Assembly (NCBI RefSeq): GCF_013343215.1
Contig: NZ_CP039143.1
Span: forward strand, 744,001 to 808,000
Length of the DNA stretch: 64,000 bases
Source of the DNA: Acinetobacter sp. 10FS3-1
GTDB taxonomy: Bacteria > Pseudomonadota > Gammaproteobacteria > Pseudomonadales > Moraxellaceae
Direction: 5' to 3'
Shown here: positions 1 through 11,274 of the stretch, piece by piece
Layout: every line of letters starts with the position of its first letter
Numbering within the stretch: position 1 is the stretch's first letter
Notes under the pieces: generated by a model
Seen by the model: the letters and a program-made list of their open reading frames with translations, nothing else
What the model was told of the DNA's origin: nothing
Databases searched by the model: none
Position numbers and translations under genes: made by a program

Positions 1-405
1 GCCAACAAATGGAATAAAAATAAGTTCCCATTTTGTAAAGAAACGGGTAAGTGGCATCCGGGTCAGGCCAAAATACTGATTGACGGTGGTATCGACCCAG
101 CTTTGGTGGTTGCAGGTCATCAGGTAGCGCCCCTGCATATTCAGGTCCAGAGACTCATCAATCGTGATCTGCCAGTCGGTATTTTTCAGGACATGGTCAA
201 TCAGCCAGTTATTGACCGCCAGCCAGCTGTTGGTGATCTTGATATTGGTTTCATCCACTTTGGATGATTTTTTGAATAATTTGGTCAGACCTAGTGCCAG
301 TACCGGAGGACCATGAAAGAAAGTGCTTCCAGTCATAACTGAAGTGACAGTCAGGCCGCGTGCCAGTTTTTTTAAAGTCATTTTTTGCTTGCTATTCGAT
401 GACAT
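1..405 (-). CDS. 1-acyl-sn-glycerol-3-phosphate acyltransferase-like protein (YihG type), partial
   Basis: The frame is open from ATG at 405 to the window edge, giving the first 135 residues; the 3' end lies outside. Residues 99-105 read NHQSWVD, the HX4D catalytic motif (His100, Asp105) of the PlsC/LPLAT acyltransferases. In that family the His-Asp pair transfers an acyl chain from acyl-ACP or acyl-CoA to a glycerophosphate-type acceptor at the inner membrane. A hydrophobic stretch near residues 18-44 could anchor the protein. The roughly 95-residue lead before the motif fits YihG-like members rather than short PlsC; this subfamily call is inference. A second possible start is the ATG at 381. 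The gene is divergent from the OmpA-like lipoprotein, with a 250-base A+T-rich gap between them. Confidence 0.75.
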   Translation of the reverse strand, partial: MSSNSKQKMTLKKLARGLTVTSVMTGSTFFHGPPVLALGLTKLFKKSSKVDETNIKITNSWLAVNNWLIDHVLKNTDWQITIDESLDLNMQGRYLMTCNHQSWVDTTVNQYFGLTRMPLTRFFTKWELIFIPFVG

Positions 406-655
406 ATACAAACAGTTCCAGAGATGAATCATTTAAATTTCATTATATTTTGAACAATATAGTAGGAGTTGAGGAAATAGAAAAGGCCAGATCTTAAACT
501 ATGAAGAAACTGTGGTGAAACTTGTTGTTACAGTTACATATGAACATTACAAAAAGTTGCTAAAAAGTTTATTATTAACAAAAAATAAATGGTTATCCCA
601 TTATTTTTAAATCATTATCTGATTTATACGACAAAGACAAACAAGGAGGCATGCG

Positions 656-1309
656 ATGCGTGCACTAGTAATTTCAGCAGTTGTGGCAGGGGCGGTAGCG
701 CTGACAGGCTGTCAATCTACAGGTAATAATATTGGTGGCGTTGAGTATGATAAAGCTGCTCTAGGTACGCTTATCGGTGCTGCAGCGGGCTATGGTGTGT
801 CTAAAGGCAACGCAAATACCAGCCGTCAAAACAACCGTGCGGCTGCAATTGGTGCAGTTGTTGGTGGTGCAGCGGGTGTTTATCTTGACAGCAAAGAGAA
901 AAAATTGCGTCAGCAAATGGCTGGAACGGGTGTAGAAGTTGGCCGTAATCCAGATGGTTCTGTTGGCCTGATCATGCCGGGTAATATTACTTTCGATACA
1001 AATAAAGCAAATATTAAACCTAACTTCTATGCAACTTTAGACAAAGTTGCCCAGACGCTGGCGGAAGATAACAAAAGCGGTATTCTGGTAACAGGTTATA
1101 CAGACAGCACGGGTAATGATTCTATCAACATTCCACTGTCTCAAGCGCGTGCTCAATCTGTAGCAAGCTACATGGCTTCACGTGGTATTTCAACTGCACG
1201 TATTAATGCGCAAGGTCACGGTTCAGCGAATCCGATTGCATCAAACGCGACTGCAGAAGGCCGTGAACAAAACCGTCGTGTAGAAATCAGCATTTACGCG
1301 ATTCAATAA
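656..1309 (+). CDS. OmpA-family outer membrane lipoprotein with glycine-zipper segment
   Basis: The 217-residue protein begins with a lipoprotein signal ending in LTGC (Cys19), so it is predicted to be lipidated and held at the outer membrane. Residues about 36-75 are rich in Gly/Ala (GAAAGYGVSKG, GAVVGGAAG), a glycine-zipper pattern that often inserts in membranes. The last ~110 residues form an OmpA-like peptidoglycan-binding domain, with TGYTDSTGND, the LSQARAQSV helix and GREQNRRVEI near the end. By family this domain binds meso-diaminopimelate in the cell wall and tethers the outer membrane. The start is fixed by AAGGAGG at 643-649; an ATG at 651 runs into a stop at once. It resembles YiaD-type proteins. 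A strong terminator follows, so it is probably a single-gene unit. Confidence 0.85.
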   Translation: MRALVISAVVAGAVALTGCQSTGNNIGGVEYDKAALGTLIGAAAGYGVSKGNANTSRQNNRAAAIGAVVGGAAGVYLDSKEKKLRQQMAGTGVEVGRNPDGSVGLIMPGNITFDTNKANIKPNFYATLDKVAQTLAEDNKSGILVTGYTDSTGNDSINIPLSQARAQSVASYMASRGISTARINAQGHGSANPIASNATAEGREQNRRVEISIYAIQ

Positions 1310-1334
1310 TTCTTTATCACACCCTGATAAATTG

Positions 1335-1361
1335 AAAAACCACCTTCGGGTGGTTTTTTTT
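1335..1361 (+). terminator. Rho-independent terminator after the OmpA-like lipoprotein gene
   Basis: An ACCACC/GGTGGT stem with a TTCG tetraloop is flanked by an A-run and followed by eight T residues, 25 bases after the stop codon. The flanking A tract could let it work on both strands. Confidence 0.9.
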
Positions 1362-1455
1362 ATGACAGCGCATTGACTGCTAAAACACAATTTGGATTAG
1401 GCAAACGGCTGCGGAGATGACTATAATCGGAGCCGAATTTAGAAGAGGAAGTCCT

Positions 1456-3495
1456 ATGTCACTCGCCAGTCAGTTAAATGACAAGCAACTTGAAGCCATG
1501 AAATATACTCAAGGACCCTTGTTAGTACTTGCCGGAGCGGGTTCAGGCAAGACCTCCGTGATTACCCGAAAAATTGCCTATCTGGTTAAGCATTGCGGAA
1601 TTCCGGCTCACCGGATTACAGCCATGACATTTACTAACAAGGCGGCGCGCGAAATGAAAGAGCGTGTGACCAAGCTGTTAACTCGAGAAGAAGCCAAAGG
1701 TCTTTCGGTTTCGACGTTCCATACCTTTGGTTTAAATCTGCTGCGTCTGGAGCTTAAACACACACCGCTCAAGGCCAACTTCTCGATTCTGGATGCTGAT
1801 GACTGTAAACGGATTCTGATGGATCTGATGCATCGTGACAATTTATCCGGTGCTGAAAGCAAAGAGCTGATCGCCAAAGCTATGAAGATGATTTCGGACT
1901 GGAAAAATGATCTGATTCCACCCGAACAGGCGCATACCACCTGTGAAACGGCAGAAGATGTTCAGTTTGCGCATTTGTATCAGCTTTATGAGCGCAATTT
2001 GCGTGCCTATAACGCGGTTGATTTTGATGACCTGATCGTGATGCCGACGCGTCTTCTCCAGGAAAATGCAGAAGTCCGTGACAAATGGCAGAACCGGGTG
2101 CGCTATTTGCTGGTCGATGAATATCAGGATACCAATACGGCGCAGTATATTCTGGTGAAGCTGCTGGTCGGCGTGATGGGGCAGTTCACTGCTGTAGGTG
2201 ATGATGACCAGTCGATCTATGCCTGGCGCGGCGCCAAGCCAGAAAATATGGCCTTATTACAACAGGATTTCCCCAACCTGAAAGTGATCAAACTGGAACA
2301 GAATTACCGTTCAACCAGCCGTATTTTAAAAGCCGCCAATACGGTGATTGGTAATAACCCGCATATTTTTGATAAAAAGCTTTGGTCAGACAAAGGCCAC
2401 GGCGAGGTTATTCGAATCATTACTTGCCGTAATGACGATGATGAAGCCGAACGCGTGGTCAAAGACCTGATCACTCATAAGCTGATGAATGGCAAAAACT
2501 GGAAAGATTATGCGATTTTGTATCGTGGAAACTTTCAGGCACGTATTCTGGAAACCCAGTTACGCCAGATGCAGATTCCCTACAAGCTGTCTGGTGGCCA
2601 GTCTTTCTTCGCACGTGCAGAAATCAAGGACGTCATGAGTTATTTACGCGTGATTATTAACCCGGAAGATGACAGTGCATTTCTGCGTATTATTAATACG
2701 CCAAAGCGGGCAATTGGTCCGGTGACGCTGGAAAAGCTGGGCCTGTTTGCACAGGAAAATAACCTGTCCTTGTTGGCAGCAGCCGGTGATCAGCGCCTGA
2801 CGATGGCCATTCCTAAAAAAGCCACCACACAGCTGGCTGAATTTTCTGACTTTATCAGTAATTTCACGCGTGAGTTGCTAGACGATGATGAGCCTGTACC
2901 GATTATCCGTCAGATGATGGTCGAAGCGGGGTATATCGACTATGTCAAGGAGTCGGCCGCGACACTGGCCCAGGAAAAAACCAAGCTGGATAATATTGAA
3001 GTGCTGTATAGCAGTATTCAAAGCCTGATTAACCGTGCTGAAGATGTCGATGAAAAGAATATCGAAAGCGTCATCCGCAAAATGGTATTGCTGGATATGC
3101 TTGAGCAGCAGCAGGAAGAAGAAGACACCGACAAGGTGAACTTGTTGACCCTGCACGCCTCCAAAGGTCTGGAATTCCCTTATGTTTATCTGATCGGACT
3201 GGAAGAAGAAATTCTGCCGCATAAAAACTCGATTGCTGCAGAAACGGTCGAGGAAGAGCGCCGTCTGATGTATGTGGGGATCACCCGGGCACGTCAGGGT
3301 CTGACTATTACATTGGCCGAGCAGCGTAAAGCGGGTGGGCAAATGAAACAGATGACCCCGAGCCGCTTTTTGGATGAGCTGCCAGAAGATGAGCTGGAAT
3401 GGCTGGGCCGCAAGAAAAAACTGGCCGGTAATATCGATCCAAAATTGCAGGCGCAGCAATATCTGGAAAATTTACGTGCCTTAATCAAGCGCTAG
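1456..3495 (+). CDS. rep: ATP-dependent DNA helicase Rep (UvrD/Rep family, SF1A)
   Basis: This is a 679-residue superfamily 1A 3'-5' helicase. Visible motifs are Walker A AGAGSGKT (about residues 26-33), motif Ia TFTNKAAREM, Walker B LLVDEYQDTN, motif III VGDDDQSIYAWRGA, motif IV QNYRST, motif V LLTLHASKGLEFPYVYLIGL and motif VI EEERRLMYVGITRAR. The overall length fits Rep better than UvrD, which is usually longer and has a basic C-terminal tail. Rep moves with the replisome and strips proteins from DNA ahead of forks. The ATG at 1456 is chosen because AGAGGAAG lies just upstream; an in-frame start at 1417 would add 13 unsupported residues. dut follows after 47 bases and could be co-transcribed. 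Confidence 0.92.
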   Translation: MSLASQLNDKQLEAMKYTQGPLLVLAGAGSGKTSVITRKIAYLVKHCGIPAHRITAMTFTNKAAREMKERVTKLLTREEAKGLSVSTFHTFGLNLLRLELKHTPLKANFSILDADDCKRILMDLMHRDNLSGAESKELIAKAMKMISDWKNDLIPPEQAHTTCETAEDVQFAHLYQLYERNLRAYNAVDFDDLIVMPTRLLQENAEVRDKWQNRVRYLLVDEYQDTNTAQYILVKLLVGVMGQFTAVGDDDQSIYAWRGAKPENMALLQQDFPNLKVIKLEQNYRSTSRILKAANTVIGNNPHIFDKKLWSDKGHGEVIRIITCRNDDDEAERVVKDLITHKLMNGKNWKDYAILYRGNFQARILETQLRQMQIPYKLSGGQSFFARAEIKDVMSYLRVIINPEDDSAFLRIINTPKRAIGPVTLEKLGLFAQENNLSLLAAAGDQRLTMAIPKKATTQLAEFSDFISNFTRELLDDDEPVPIIRQMMVEAGYIDYVKESAATLAQEKTKLDNIEVLYSSIQSLINRAEDVDEKNIESVIRKMVLLDMLEQQQEEEDTDKVNLLTLHASKGLEFPYVYLIGLEEEILPHKNSIAAETVEEERRLMYVGITRARQGLTITLAEQRKAGGQMKQMTPSRFLDELPEDELEWLGRKKKLAGNIDPKLQAQQYLENLRALIKR

Positions 3496-3542
3496 TTTTG
3501 TAATACTTAGTTTTTAATAGATCGTCACAGGAAAAGTAATTC

Positions 3543-3995
3543 ATGAAAGTTCAGGTAAAAGTCCTTGATTCACGTCTGGGGCAAGAATGGCCAATGCCGA
3601 CCTATGCAACAACTGGTTCGGCTGGATTGGACTTGCGTGCTTGTGTGGAAGAAACCACTCTTATTGAGCCGGGACAAACGGTTCTGGTAAAAACTGGCCT
3701 GTCCATTTATATTGAAGATCCGGCTTTTGCGGGTCTAATTCTGCCACGTTCAGGTCTAGGCCATAAGCACGGGATTGTACTAGGCAATCTTGTGGGGCTG
3801 ATTGACTCAGATTATCAAGGCGAATTGATGGTATCGGTATGGAATCGTAGTCAAACTGCCTTTAGTCTGGAGCCAGGTGAGCGTCTGGCCCAGTATGTGT
3901 TGGTGCCGGTGGTTCAAGCGCAGTTTGAGCTGGTCAATGAATTTGAAGCCACTGAACGTGGTGCCGGTGGCTTTGGTCACACCGGTCAGGCTTAA
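3543..3995 (+). CDS. dut: Deoxyuridine 5'-triphosphate nucleotidohydrolase (dUTPase)
   Basis: The 150-residue protein hydrolyses dUTP to dUMP and pyrophosphate, which keeps uracil out of DNA and feeds thymidylate synthesis. The conserved motifs of trimeric dUTPases are all present: [10 protein letters not shown] (motif 1), [10 protein letters not shown] (motif 2), [11 protein letters not shown] (motif 3), PGERLAQ (motif 4) and the C-terminal arm [10 protein letters not shown] (motif 5). Length is typical. A CAGGA element near 3529 supports the start. In Acinetobacter the order dut-algC-argB is usual; here two insertion sequences separate dut from algC. A perfect 13-bp terminator stem lies right after the gene. 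Confidence 0.95.
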   Translation: MKVQVKVLDSRLGQEWPMPTYATTGSAGLDLRACVEETTLIEPGQTVLVKTGLSIYIEDPAFAGLILPRSGLGHKHGIVLGNLVGLIDSDYQGELMVSVWNRSQTAFSLEPGERLAQYVLVPVVQAQFELVNEFEATERGAGGFGHTGQA

Positions 3996-4006
3996 ATGAC
4001 CTAAAT

Positions 4007-4045
4007 AAAATGATCTGGTGAATTGTTTTAACCAGATCATTTTAT
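4007..4045 (+). terminator. Intrinsic terminator after dut
   Basis: A perfect 13-bp inverted repeat pairs 4007-4019 with 4031-4043 around an 11-base loop, ending in a T-run. Symmetry suggests it could act in both directions. The IS5-family element begins about 70 bases further on. Confidence 0.85.
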
Positions 4046-4116
4046 GGTCAAAAAAATCAATAAACATATATCTCAATATATTGCTGATCAAAATCTTTTA
4101 ATTAAACCTTAAAATA

Positions 4117-5030
4117 GATCTCTTTCATAAATCAAAAAACGATCTACTTTTTGCTGCTTATTTGTACCGAGGAATTTTCAATATTCATGCATAATCTGCG
4201 GATGAAATACATCGATTCAAAGAAGCTTTCTGAAACACAGTTCAAGCGATACACCGGTATCTCATGGTCAACCTTTGATTTAATGGTTGAGCAATTGAAG
4301 ATGCATGTTCCTGCCAAAGGCAGACCACCTAAATTGAGCTTAGAGGATCAGATCCTCCTGTGCTTAAGTTATTGGCGGGAATACCGAACCTTATTTCACG
4401 TTGCGACGAGTTATGGCGTGTCAGAGCCCACTGCTTCAAGAATCGTACGTCATGTAGAGGACTGCTTAATCAAGTCCAATTTATTTAATTTACCCAAGCA
4501 TTTGCCTGAAGGCGAAGGCATTGACTGGAATGTGGTGATTGTAGATGCCACAGAAATTCCAATCCAAAGGCCTAAAAAAACAGAAGAAAAGCTATAGCGG
4601 CAAGAAAAAGACCCACACCTTCAAAGTACAGGCCATCATTCATTATCAAACTCAAAAAATCCTGAGTTTATGTACGAGTCGTGGTGCCGTACATGATTTC
4701 GAACTCTTCAAACGTAACTCGAATCAGATTCCTGCAGGTGCATTTATCCTTGCAGATAAGGGTTATCAGGGAATTTATACAGTGTATCCAAATAGCTTGT
4801 TGCCATTAAAAGCAAAGAAGCGTTGTAAACTGGATCCTGAATTAAAAACCTATAATCAGGAAATCAATAAAAGAAGAATTGGGATTGAGCATGTATTTGG
4901 CAGTTTGAAAACTTTCAAGATCCTTGCCGAACGATATCGCAATCGAGGCAAAAGACTAGGATTAAGATTCAATCTAATTGCGGGAATCTATAATTTAGAA
5001 CTGAGTAAAAAATGACTTATGAAAGAAGTC
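4117..5030 (+). mobile_element. IS5-family insertion sequence (IS427/IS1031-like), 914 bp
   Basis: Imperfect terminal inverted repeats lie at 4117-4133 and 5014-5030 (14 of 17 positions match). TA dinucleotides at 4115-4116 and 5031-5032 flank the ends, as expected for elements that duplicate a TA target. The single transposase is split into two overlapping frames. The element is inserted between dut and algC, 18 bases before an IS982 element. Confidence 0.85.
4187..5015 (+). CDS. IS5-family DDE transposase in two frames (frameshift at an A7 tract)
   Basis: The first frame (4187-4597) carries the DNA-binding part and the first catalytic Asp, in VVIVDATEIPIQRPKK. The second frame (to 5015) carries the typical YSGKKKTHTFK continuation, the second Asp in LADKGYQG, and the final Glu region RRIGIEHVFGSLK. 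The frames join at an A7 run at 4574-4580; moving one base forward (+1, equivalent to -2) gives a continuous protein. Related elements can use frameshifting to make transposase, but a simple one-base A insertion would look the same, so whether it is active is open. The start at 4187 follows GAGGA near 4169. Confidence 0.7.
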
Positions 5031-5048
5031 TAATGTTTACTAAAAATA

Positions 5049-6028
5049 ACCTGAGTTCGATATAAAAAAGAGTATAAAAAAAAGCCTTGTATTTGTAACA
5101 TATTGGTTATCAAGACAAAATGTTATAAAACAAGGCTTTTCAATGGATCATATTACCGAATTATTTTGTATTTTGGATGATTTCTGCAAAAAATTTAATA
5201 AATCTTTAGAGAAAGCTTTAATTTCTGATCAAAAATCCAGGCTAAAAAAGTCAGCTTTAAGCTTGTCTGAAGCAATGACCATTGTCATTTTATTTCATCA
5301 ATCCGGGTTTAGATTCTTCAAATATTTTTATTGCCAAATGATCGTTCCATTCTGGAAATCTGCTTTTCCTAAACTGCTTAGCTACAACCGATTTATTGAA
5401 ATTATGCCCCGTTGTTTGCAGGCTCTGAGTAGTTTCTTCCATCAAGTAAAAGGAAAAGATACGGGAATCAGTATCATTGACTCCACTAAATTGGTAGTTT
5501 GCCATAATCTTCGGATTAAAAGGCATCGTGTATTTAAAGGTTTGGCAGGTCGTGGAAAAAGTAGTACGGGGTGGTTTTATGGTTTTAAATTACATTTGGT
5601 TATCAATAATTTAGGTGAAATAATTAACCTCAAACTGACATCAGGAAATGTTCATGATGTTGCTATATTAGATTCTTTAACTCAAGAATTAAAAGGGATC
5701 CTACTCGGAGACAAAGGCTATTTGAGCAAAGCAAAAGCCGAAGTTTTAGCAGCAAGAGGACTGAAAATATTGACCCCATCACGTCGGAATATGAAAAACA
5801 AACCTATCCAAACAGAAGAAGAAAAACAATTGCTTTGCAGAAGAGGATTAATAGAGACAGTGAATGATCAATTAAAAAATTTACATCAACTTGAACATTC
5901 ACGTCATCGTTCGGTAAATAACTTCATGGTGAATATCATGGCTGCTGTAGTGGCTTATTGTTTGAATCCCAATAAGCCAACTTTCCAAAATATGTTAAAA
6001 GGCTAAGTGGATTTCATCGAACTCAGGT
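5049..6028 (+). mobile_element. IS982-family insertion sequence, copy 1 (980 bp)
   Basis: The ends read ACCTGAGTTCGAT and its reverse complement, and an 8-bp direct repeat TAAAAATA (5041-5048 and 6029-6036) flanks them as the target duplication. An apparently identical 980-bp copy lies at 50327-51306 in the same orientation. Target duplications of variable length are known for IS982. Confidence 0.92.
5143..6006 (+). CDS. IS982-family transposase, copy 1
   Basis: The 287-residue transposase has acidic residues placed as a DDE triad: SIIDSTKLVVCHN (first Asp), LLGDKGYLSKA (second Asp) and RRGLIETVNDQLKNL (Glu). Its length is typical of IS982 members. It moves the element by cut-and-paste. The protein is the same, residue for residue, as the one encoded at 50421-51284, so both copies are probably recent. 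Nothing in the sequence suggests inactivation. Confidence 0.92.
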   Translation: MDHITELFCILDDFCKKFNKSLEKALISDQKSRLKKSALSLSEAMTIVILFHQSGFRFFKYFYCQMIVPFWKSAFPKLLSYNRFIEIMPRCLQALSSFFHQVKGKDTGISIIDSTKLVVCHNLRIKRHRVFKGLAGRGKSSTGWFYGFKLHLVINNLGEIINLKLTSGNVHDVAILDSLTQELKGILLGDKGYLSKAKAEVLAARGLKILTPSRRNMKNKPIQTEEEKQLLCRRGLIETVNDQLKNLHQLEHSRHRSVNNFMVNIMAAVVAYCLNPNKPTFQNMLKG

Positions 6029-6223
6029 TAAAAATATTTTTTTAGACTTTTTTGTATATAATTCCCTCTATAAAAGCTGAATAACTATATTTGTATAATT
6101 GATTGTTACATTAAAATGAGCTAAAAGTATGCAGTCTTAAAACAACAATACTGTTTAAAGTCATAATGATTAAATCATTATTTTATCCTGCCAGCATTAA
6201 ATTGATAGTAAAAAGAAGATTAT

Positions 6224-8561
<2,338 letters not shown>

Positions 8562-8580
8562 GACATTATTTTAAAATTTT

Positions 8581-8606
8581 AAAGAGCCTCCCTTGAGGCT
8601 CTTTTT
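8581..8606 (+). terminator. Intrinsic terminator after argB
   Basis: The AAAGAGCCTC/GAGGCTCTTT stem with a short CCTT loop and a T-run lies 20 bases after the argB stop. I see no convincing gene in the following 220 bases up to 8827. Confidence 0.9.
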
Positions 8607-8826
8607 GATCCTATGTTTTAGCCAAACTGGGCAAATTCTCGAACCTTCAGGTTTTGAATGCTTAGAGATCGAAAGTGCATGGCTCAATAAAACAATAATA
8701 TATCCCGCTTTCTGTCAATGCAGTGCTGCAGAGCATTACAGCGCTGATCTAAAAGAGATATTTGAAATGCGCTGAGGAGTCATGCACAATAACTTTTCTG
8801 AATTAACCAACAGCTGAACCAAGACT

Positions 8827-9675
8827 ATGTGCCAATTGCTTGGAATGAACTGTGCGACTCCCACAGATATTACCTTCTCATTTCGTGGATTCTCCCAGCG
8901 TGCAGGTATTACTTCCGATCATTCGGATGGTTTTGGAATCGCTTTTTTTGAAGATAAAGCCTGTCGTCTGTTTGTCGATAACCAGTCTGCTGTCGAGTCA
9001 CCGATTGCTGAGCTGATTCGCAATTATCCGATTAAATCCCGTAATGTGATTGCGCATATCCGTAAAGCGACCCAAGGTAAAATCAGCCTGGAAAATTCTC
9101 ATCCTTTTAGCCGTGAGCTGTGGGGGCGGCAATGGATTTTTGCCCATAATGGTGATTTACATCATTTTTCTCCCGAGCTGAGTGGCCGCTTTACACCCGT
9201 GGGCAATACCGACAGTGAGTATGCTTTTTGCTATCTGCTGGATCAGCTGGTCAAACGTTTTGGCTACCACGAACCAAAGCTGGATCAGATTTTTGATTTA
9301 TTGCTTGAAATCTCACCACCCATTGCCGAGCATGGAACCTTTAACTTCTGCCTGTCAAATGGGCAAGCCCTGTTTAGCTATGCGGTAACCAAATTACACT
9401 GGCTGGTGCGGGAATATCCTTTTAAACCTGCCCAATTGATTGATATTGATGTCGAAGTGGACTTTAGTCAGGTGACTACTCCTGAAGACCGGGTCGCTGT
9501 GATTACCACGGAACCTTTGACCCAAAATGAGCAGTGGACAGCATTTCAGCCGGGGGAAATGATTCTGTTCCGGGATGGCGCCAGAGTTCGGTCTGAAGTG
9601 ACCCATATTGCGCGTTTAGAACGTGAAAGACTGGATCCTTCTTTAAAGCGAATGACTAAAGCTGATTTATATTAG
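8827..9675 (+). CDS. Class II glutamine amidotransferase, YafJ-like
   Basis: The 282-residue protein begins MCQLLGMN, so processing of Met1 exposes Cys2, the N-terminal nucleophile of class II (Ntn) glutamine amidotransferases. HIRKATQG, ENSHPFSRELWGRQWIFAHNGDL and NTDSEYAFCYLL match the glutaminase pocket seen in GlmS/PurF-type domains. It lacks any fused synthetase domain, as in E. coli YafJ, and its physiological acceptor is unknown. No strong ribosome site is visible. The IS4 element behind it sits in its terminator loop, so transcription may now read into the element's 3' end. Confidence 0.88.
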   Translation: MCQLLGMNCATPTDITFSFRGFSQRAGITSDHSDGFGIAFFEDKACRLFVDNQSAVESPIAELIRNYPIKSRNVIAHIRKATQGKISLENSHPFSRELWGRQWIFAHNGDLHHFSPELSGRFTPVGNTDSEYAFCYLLDQLVKRFGYHEPKLDQIFDLLLEISPPIAEHGTFNFCLSNGQALFSYAVTKLHWLVREYPFKPAQLIDIDVEVDFSQVTTPEDRVAVITTEPLTQNEQWTAFQPGEMILFRDGARVRSEVTHIARLERERLDPSLKRMTKADLY

Positions 9676-9743
9676 GGGTCTGTAGATAATTCGTTTATAT
9701 GGATAAATATAGATATTTAAAAGTATCTTCAAGAATAAATTTT

Positions 9744-9763
9744 AAAAAAACAGGAGTTACTCC
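9744..9763 (+). terminator. Left half of an intrinsic terminator split by an IS4 element
   Basis: Removing the IS and one copy of its target duplication restores a long perfect palindrome: an A-run, CAGGAG, the loop TTA, CTCCTG and a T-run. The IS4 element entered exactly in this stem-loop. Because the duplicated bases hold GGAGTTACTCC, each junction still has a 4-bp GGAG/CTCC hairpin. Only the right one (11032-11050) keeps the T-run. Confidence 0.75.
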
Positions 9764-11032
9764 CATTGCTGTCCCACAATTTTTCACAAGAGGAAGCTCA
9801 TTTGAGCTTCCTCTTGTTTTATGGGTATTTTATCGGGTGAAAATAAAGCTTTTAAAGTTCTTCTTTCAAACAAATTCACTTGAATTATTCTGAGTAAACG
9901 TTGAACTGTCCAACCTGTTTTTCCTAAATGTCGAGCGAAACTCACCAATAAATAGGCGATCATCGCAATCCAGATTTGTGTCTGAATTGCGTTCCTGCTG
10001 CGGCCTAGAAACGCTTTTAATTTGAGATTCTGCTTAATCGCCTTAAAGAACAGCTCAACTTTCCAACGATCTTTATAAATCGCCGCAATGGTGGAGGCGG
10101 CTAAATGAAAGTTATTGCTGAGAAAGCTAAAGTGCTTGCCACTTTGCTGATCTCTATATTCAATTCTTCTTAACACTGGGGCTTTTCTTTTTAGGGCATG
10201 TGCGCTATTCAGCTGAATGGTTTCATCTTTTAGAATACCTTTGGATTCAAGCACTGGATGTTGCTGGATCACCTGATACACAGATTTAGGCCTAAAACGT
10301 GTGACAAATCCAATGTTTTGAGCAGTCAGATTTGCATACCATTGGTAATCGACATAGCCTTTATCAAAAACTACAATGCTGCCAGCAGGAAACTGGAATT
10401 TGCGGCCTTGTACCATGTCATTTTCTTTGCCATTTTCAACTGCAACAAACTCAGGAATATCATTGCTGTGATTCAATCCTATACTGAGTTTCATGCTGGC
10501 TTTTGAGTCGTGAACTTTGGCCCATTCACATAAGGAAAGCGACAGGTCAATATGACTGGCATCCAAGGAATACAAGGGATTCTTAAAGCGAAATTTATGA
10601 GCTACTTTTGAGTGTTCATAGTATTTAAGCAACTTGTAAAATAGCTGTTGATACAAGGTAGCAGGCTGCTGCTCATTGATTCGTGCCAGCGTGCTTCGGG
10701 GAATAGACTTTGCTCCGAGATGACTTAGCTTTTCCTGTTGGCACTCCAAATTGGATTGAATATCTCTCAGACTTTGCCTACAAGAGAATTGAGACATCAA
10801 TATGGCAATAAACTGATCCCACCGGGAAGCCGCTCTAAATTTCTGTCCAACATGGTGTACTTTAGCAAGTTGTTCAAAATCCTGTCGCACAACAGGTTTA
10901 ATTAGCTCATGAAATACGGTATTCTGATGTGACAAAACCTGAATCCTGGTCGTTAAAGTGTTTGTTTGCACTCATATTTTAACTGTTAGGACTCAGGTTT
11001 TTTTATTTAAAGCAAACTATGGGACAGCAGTG
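9764..11032 (-). mobile_element. IS4-family insertion sequence (1269 bp) with 10-bp target duplication
   Basis: The ends CATTGCTGTCCCACAATTT (left) and the complement of CACTGCTGTCCCATAGTTT (right) form imperfect inverted repeats. The direct repeat GAGTTACTCC is present at 9754-9763 and 11033-11042. One complete transposase gene occupies the element on the minus strand. Confidence 0.9.
9784..10971 (-). CDS. IS4-family transposase
   Basis: The 395-residue DDE transposase has YSLDASHIDLSLS (first Asp), VVFDKGYVDYQWY (second Asp) and the IS4 signature Y-x2-R-x3-E-x6-K in YKDRWKVELFFKAIK. The gene fills nearly the whole element, with its stop 20 bases from the left end. No frame disruption is visible, so it is probably active. 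Confidence 0.9.
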   Translation of the reverse strand: MQTNTLTTRIQVLSHQNTVFHELIKPVVRQDFEQLAKVHHVGQKFRAASRWDQFIAILMSQFSCRQSLRDIQSNLECQQEKLSHLGAKSIPRSTLARINEQQPATLYQQLFYKLLKYYEHSKVAHKFRFKNPLYSLDASHIDLSLSLCEWAKVHDSKASMKLSIGLNHSNDIPEFVAVENGKENDMVQGRKFQFPAGSIVVFDKGYVDYQWYANLTAQNIGFVTRFRPKSVYQVIQQHPVLESKGILKDETIQLNSAHALKRKAPVLRRIEYRDQQSGKHFSFLSNNFHLAASTIAAIYKDRWKVELFFKAIKQNLKLKAFLGRSRNAIQTQIWIAMIAYLLVSFARHLGKTGWTVQRLLRIIQVNLFERRTLKALFSPDKIPIKQEEAQMSFLL

Positions 11033-11274
11033 GAGTTACTCCTGTTTTTTTATCAATAAAATGAAAAATATAATATTAAAAACCAATGGATTGATTAAAA
11101 AATACTTTATGATTTTGGTCGGGTTTAAAATGTATTAGTTATAAGAAACAAGGGTTTGTGTTAATAGTTCGCGATAATACCGAAAGCCGACTAATTTACT
11201 TGATTTTTATTTATAGGTATTCCCTATATGATTGTATTTATGTGATAAATCCTTAATATGAATAGGTGGTCGTA

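Noticed and set aside
8593..8775. 60-codon frame after argB
   Set aside because: It begins inside the argB terminator, has no ribosome site and no recognisable features.
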